Shown here: piece by piece, positions 61,506-64,000 of the stretch | How the letters are laid out: each line of letters starts with the position of its first letter | Numbering within the stretch: position 1 is the stretch's first letter | Assembly: GCF_003308995.1 (NCBI RefSeq) | Contig: NZ_QFFJ01000002.1 | Span: forward strand, 434,001 to 498,000 | Direction: 5' to 3' | DNA: 64,000 nucleotides | Source: Chitinophaga flava | GTDB lineage: Bacteria; Bacteroidota; Bacteroidia; Chitinophagales; Chitinophagaceae | Position numbers and translations under genes: made by a program | Notes under the pieces: generated by a model | Told to the model about the DNA's origin: nothing | The model's input: only the letters and a program-made list of their open reading frames with translations | The model's database searches: none

Positions 61506-61537
61506 CTGGCAGCAGGACGACGAGCCAAACAAAACTA
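61506..61537 (+). repeat. Direct repeat, copy 2 (orphan TfoX-like 3' end)
   Basis: This copy matches 59402-59433 at 31 of 32 positions, yet no TfoX-like gene precedes it here. It follows the stop of the membrane-anchored gene by four bases. Confidence 0.9.
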
Positions 61538-61541
61538 ATAT

Positions 61542-61567
61542 AAAGAGACCGCTGGTCTCTTTTTTTA
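61542..61567 (+). terminator. Terminator at the island end
   Basis: AAAGAGACC pairs with GGTCTCTTT around a GCT loop and is followed by a T-run. Confidence 0.88.
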
Positions 61568-61893
61568 TTGTCTTAGGGTTAAATATACTTTCCACCCTCA
61601 CAGCGAAAAAAATATAAGCCTTTGTTAAAATTAAATGTATAACCTACGATAATTTTCTTCATATTTGTTACAAATTCAACCGAAATTATTGCCTGGAGCG
61701 AACTGAATGATTCCATGGCTGTGTATCCTGAAATGTGCTGTAAATCAAAGACTGTAGATCCACTACCGAACGAAAGCTGATCCTTGTACTAAAGAGCGTT
61801 ATGAAATTCTGAAGACGACAATTTATCCACTGATTTTTTGGCGAATGATTATTTCCGGAAACGGTATAACGGAAAAGTATACTCGCCTATTTT
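61568..61893. other. Non-coding stretch, no gene seen
   Basis: About 325 bases, A/T-rich, with no credible frame, RNA gene or hairpin. It presumably contains the promoter of the downstream SusC unit, but no clear element was found. Confidence 0.4.
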
Positions 61894-61912
61894 TATGCAA
61901 ACGATTGCAGTT
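61894..61912. promoter_or_regulatory. LacI-family-type operator, site 1
   Basis: TATGCAAACGATTGCAGTT contains TGCAA-N4-TTGCA with a central CG, the form of LacI/PurR-type operators. It is identical over 19 bases to site 2. Confidence 0.6.
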
Positions 61913-61978
61913 CAATAGATTGAGCGAACCTGGCAGAATATGAAACCAGCCAGGGACGTGATTTTTTTCTGCAATTTA

Positions 61979-61997
61979 TATGCAAACGATTGCAGTT
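61979..61997. promoter_or_regulatory. LacI-family-type operator, site 2
   Basis: An exact 19-base copy of site 1, 85 bp downstream (about eight helical turns), which would suit DNA looping by a tetrameric or dimer-pair regulator. Confidence 0.6.
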
Positions 61998-62078
61998 ATT
62001 TGGCACCAATGCATTAGAAGTATCGGCAACCTCAAACAATCAGCAGTTGCCTCTCCCATATCAGGAGTATCAAAATGC

Positions 62079-62187
62079 ATCAGCGGTTGCAGTAACATCT
62101 GAAGAGTCAGATGTATCAGCGGTTAAGGTTGCAAATCCATGCATCAGGAACATCAGCAGCATCAGACTCATCAGCGGTTGCGGTTAA
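62079..62187 (+). repeat. Short imperfect repeats in the leader of the fourth SusC gene
   Basis: ATCAGCGGTT occurs at 62079, 62115 and 62170, each followed by a variant of GCRGTTAA. Between the first two lies a perfect inverted repeat, ACATCTGA-AGAG-TCAGATGT (62095-62114). CATCAGGAACATCA at 62142-62155 also occurs in the palindrome at 48230-48243. No protein is likely to be made from this stretch. Confidence 0.6.
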
Positions 62188-62364
62188 TATTATCAACCAC
62201 TAAAAACAAACCTGTACGCATGTACGAAAATTTACCAGCACCACAATAAGAAGAATACAGCATTAACATCAACCAAGTCAGTTTAATTACTTGCGGGAGC
62301 TACGCCAAGGCCCTGCCCGAGAGACCTATGCCTGTCGCAAACGGTCTGCCTAAATAAATTTCAC

Positions 62365-64000
62365 ATGAAAAAAAGATTTCTCTTTCTGTTATGCAGTGCG
62401 TTTGCCTCATTACTGCTCCTGGTGCCAGGGAAAGTCCCTGCACAACTGTTGGCAGCTGCAAACATCACCAGCCTGCATATGCCTGCCGCCGACGCATTTG
62501 CCAACAACGTATTTAAAAAAGAAGTACGGGGCCAGGTGACCGATACCGCCGGATCTCCTATGCCCGGTGTAACTGTCCTCGTAAAAAATAGTCCTAACAT
62601 CGGCACCACCACCGACATGAACGGACGTTATATCTTGGAAGTACCGGATAACACCACTGTGATGGTGTTTACGATGGTGGGATACACCACCCAGGAAGTG
62701 GCGCTCAATGGCCGCAGTGTTATCAACGTTCAACTAAAAAACTCCGCCAGCCAGCTCAGCGAAACAGTTGTGGTAGCTTATGGTAAACAGAAAAAAGCTT
62801 CTGTAATCGGTTCAATCACCACCATCAATCCGGGTGAACTGAAAGTTCCTTCCAGCAACCTCACTACCGCCCTGGCAGGACGCCTCGCCGGCGTAATCGC
62901 CTACCAGCGCAGCGGAGAACCCGGTATGGACAACGCAGAGTTTTTTATCCGCGGTGCCACCACCTTCGGTTATAAGAAAAGTCCGCTCATCCTCATCGAT
63001 GGTATTGAATACGATGTAACAGAACTGGCGCGGCTCAATACAGACGATATCGCCAGCTTCTCTATCATGAAAGACGCTACCGCCAACGCGCTCTATGGCG
63101 CCCGTGGCGCCAACGGCGTAATCCTCGTTACCACCAAAGAAGGCAAGGAAGGTAAGGCTAAACTCAACCTCCGCCTCGAAAACTCCATCTCTTCGCCTAC
63201 CCGCGACCTGCAGCTGGCAGATCCGATCACCTACATGGAACAGAATAACGAAGCCGTGCTAACACGAAATCCACTGGCGCCTGTAATCTACTCCCAGAGC
63301 CAGATAGACAACACCAAAGCCGGCACCAACAAAGATGTATATCCTACTACCAACTGGAAAGAGATGCTGTTTAAAAAACAAACCGTTAACAAACGCGCTA
63401 ACTTCAACCTCGGCGGTGGCGGCCAGATAGCCACCTACTTCGTCTCCGGCGGCTATACGAAAGATAACGGTATCCTCAACGTAGACGGACGAAACAATTT
63501 TAACAACAACATCGACCTCACTACCTATACCTTACGTTCCAACGTCAATATCCGTGTTACCAAATCCACCAGCGCCATGGTACGCCTGCATGGCACCTTC
63601 GATGAATATAAAGGCCCTGTCGATGGTGGTGAAAAACTCTACCAGAAAATGATCTGGTCCAACCAGGTGCTGTTTCCGGCCGTTTATCCAGCTGACGATG
63701 CACACCAGTTTGTAACACATCCGCTCTTCGGTAACTTCAACAACGGCGAATACCTCAACCCTTACGCCGACATGGTGAAAGGATACAAACAATACTCCCG
63801 TTCGCTCATGCTCGCACAGTTTGAGATCAAACAGGACTTGTCTTCCTTCATCACCAAGGGCCTGTCTGTAAGAGCCATGATGAACACCAACAGGCAAGCC
63901 TACTTCGATGTGTCCAGGCAATATATTCCCTTCTGGTACAGCGCTACCAACTATGATAAACTGAATAACACCTACGTGCTCCGGGATATCAACCCTGATC
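62365..64000 (+). CDS. SusC/RagA family TonB-linked transporter without STN domain (3' end off window)
   Basis: From ATG 62365, 545 residues are visible before the window edge. A signal peptide ends near KVPAQ. There is no STN domain: the carboxypeptidase-regulatory-like domain begins near residue 52 (EVRGQVTDTAGSPMPGVTVL). The plug follows (SPLILIDGIEYDVTELARLN, ALYGARGANGVILVTTKEG), then barrel strands. Lack of STN means it cannot signal to a FecR/sigma pair, in line with the LacI-type operators in its leader. The missing part should be about half the protein, with a SusD gene expected beyond. Confidence 0.92.
   Translation, partial: MKKRFLFLLCSAFASLLLLVPGKVPAQLLAAANITSLHMPAADAFANNVFKKEVRGQVTDTAGSPMPGVTVLVKNSPNIGTTTDMNGRYILEVPDNTTVMVFTMVGYTTQEVALNGRSVINVQLKNSASQLSETVVVAYGKQKKASVIGSITTINPGELKVPSSNLTTALAGRLAGVIAYQRSGEPGMDNAEFFIRGATTFGYKKSPLILIDGIEYDVTELARLNTDDIASFSIMKDATANALYGARGANGVILVTTKEGKEGKAKLNLRLENSISSPTRDLQLADPITYMEQNNEAVLTRNPLAPVIYSQSQIDNTKAGTNKDVYPTTNWKEMLFKKQTVNKRANFNLGGGGQIATYFVSGGYTKDNGILNVDGRNNFNNNIDLTTYTLRSNVNIRVTKSTSAMVRLHGTFDEYKGPVDGGEKLYQKMIWSNQVLFPAVYPADDAHQFVTHPLFGNFNNGEYLNPYADMVKGYKQYSRSLMLAQFEIKQDLSSFITKGLSVRAMMNTNRQAYFDVSRQYIPFWYSATNYDKLNNTYVLRDINPD

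Noticed and set aside
61990..62187. 65-residue plus-strand ORF in the leader of the fourth SusC gene
   Set aside because: It is composed of the local repeats, has low-complexity Ser/Asn/Val content and overlaps the second LacI-type operator. It is very unlikely to be a protein gene.
1..64000. CRISPR arrays and rRNA genes
   Set aside because: No regularly spaced repeats or rRNA segments were seen on either strand; only one tRNA was found.

Overview
The window is chromosomal DNA from a member of the Bacteroidota, most likely a Chitinophaga-like Chitinophagaceae. The evidence is four SusC/RagA-type TonB-dependent transporters, three of them behind an ECF sigma factor and a FecR anti-sigma factor and followed by SusD; Bacteroidota-style promoter elements (TAnnTTTG); and phage-like families typical of this phylum. 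The species call is inference.

Layout. 1-10.3 kb is housekeeping and accessory metabolism: a partial FAD oxidoreductase, a secreted propeller-like protein, an outer-membrane barrel, tRNA-Gln(CTG), a fibre-like secreted protein, a GNAT acetyltransferase, a class V aminotransferase divergent from an Lrp regulator, and an aldehyde dehydrogenase/DUF779 operon divergent from an AraC regulator. 11.5-18.3 kb is the first sigma/FecR/SusC/SusD locus, with no enzyme attached. 18.4-39.1 kb is a Mu-like element: XRE repressor, MuA-type transposase, MuB-type ATPase, a DnaA-domain-IV-like protein, lysis genes, and a complete contractile tail (sheath, tube, frameshifted chaperone, tape measure, hub, spike, gp25, baseplate J, tail protein I, two fibres). 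I find no portal, terminase, protease or capsid gene. Four tandem paralogous proteins with signal peptides follow the fibres. The best reading is a transposable-phage-derived headless contractile particle (tailocin-like).

39.4-48.1 kb is a second sigma/FecR/SusC/SusD locus ending in a secreted cyanophycinase and a secreted isoaspartyl peptidase, so it is plausibly a cyanophycin (poly-Asp-Arg) utilisation locus. It ends in a 165-bp near-palindrome. 48.4-58.3 kb is a third sigma/FecR/SusC/SusD locus, carrying a secreted endonuclease/exonuclease/phosphatase-family enzyme and a BACON/DUF5689-like lipoprotein.

58.3-61.6 kb is a degenerate accessory island: a small gene broken by an AAAG duplication, unknown small proteins, a TfoX-N protein, an IS-transposase remnant, and a frameshifted toxin-like gene with a membrane-anchored partner. 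A 32-bp direct repeat of the tfoX-like 3' end brackets much of it. 61.6-62.36 kb is a long non-coding leader with two identical LacI-type operators. It precedes a fourth SusC gene that runs off the window and, unlike the other three, lacks the STN signalling domain.
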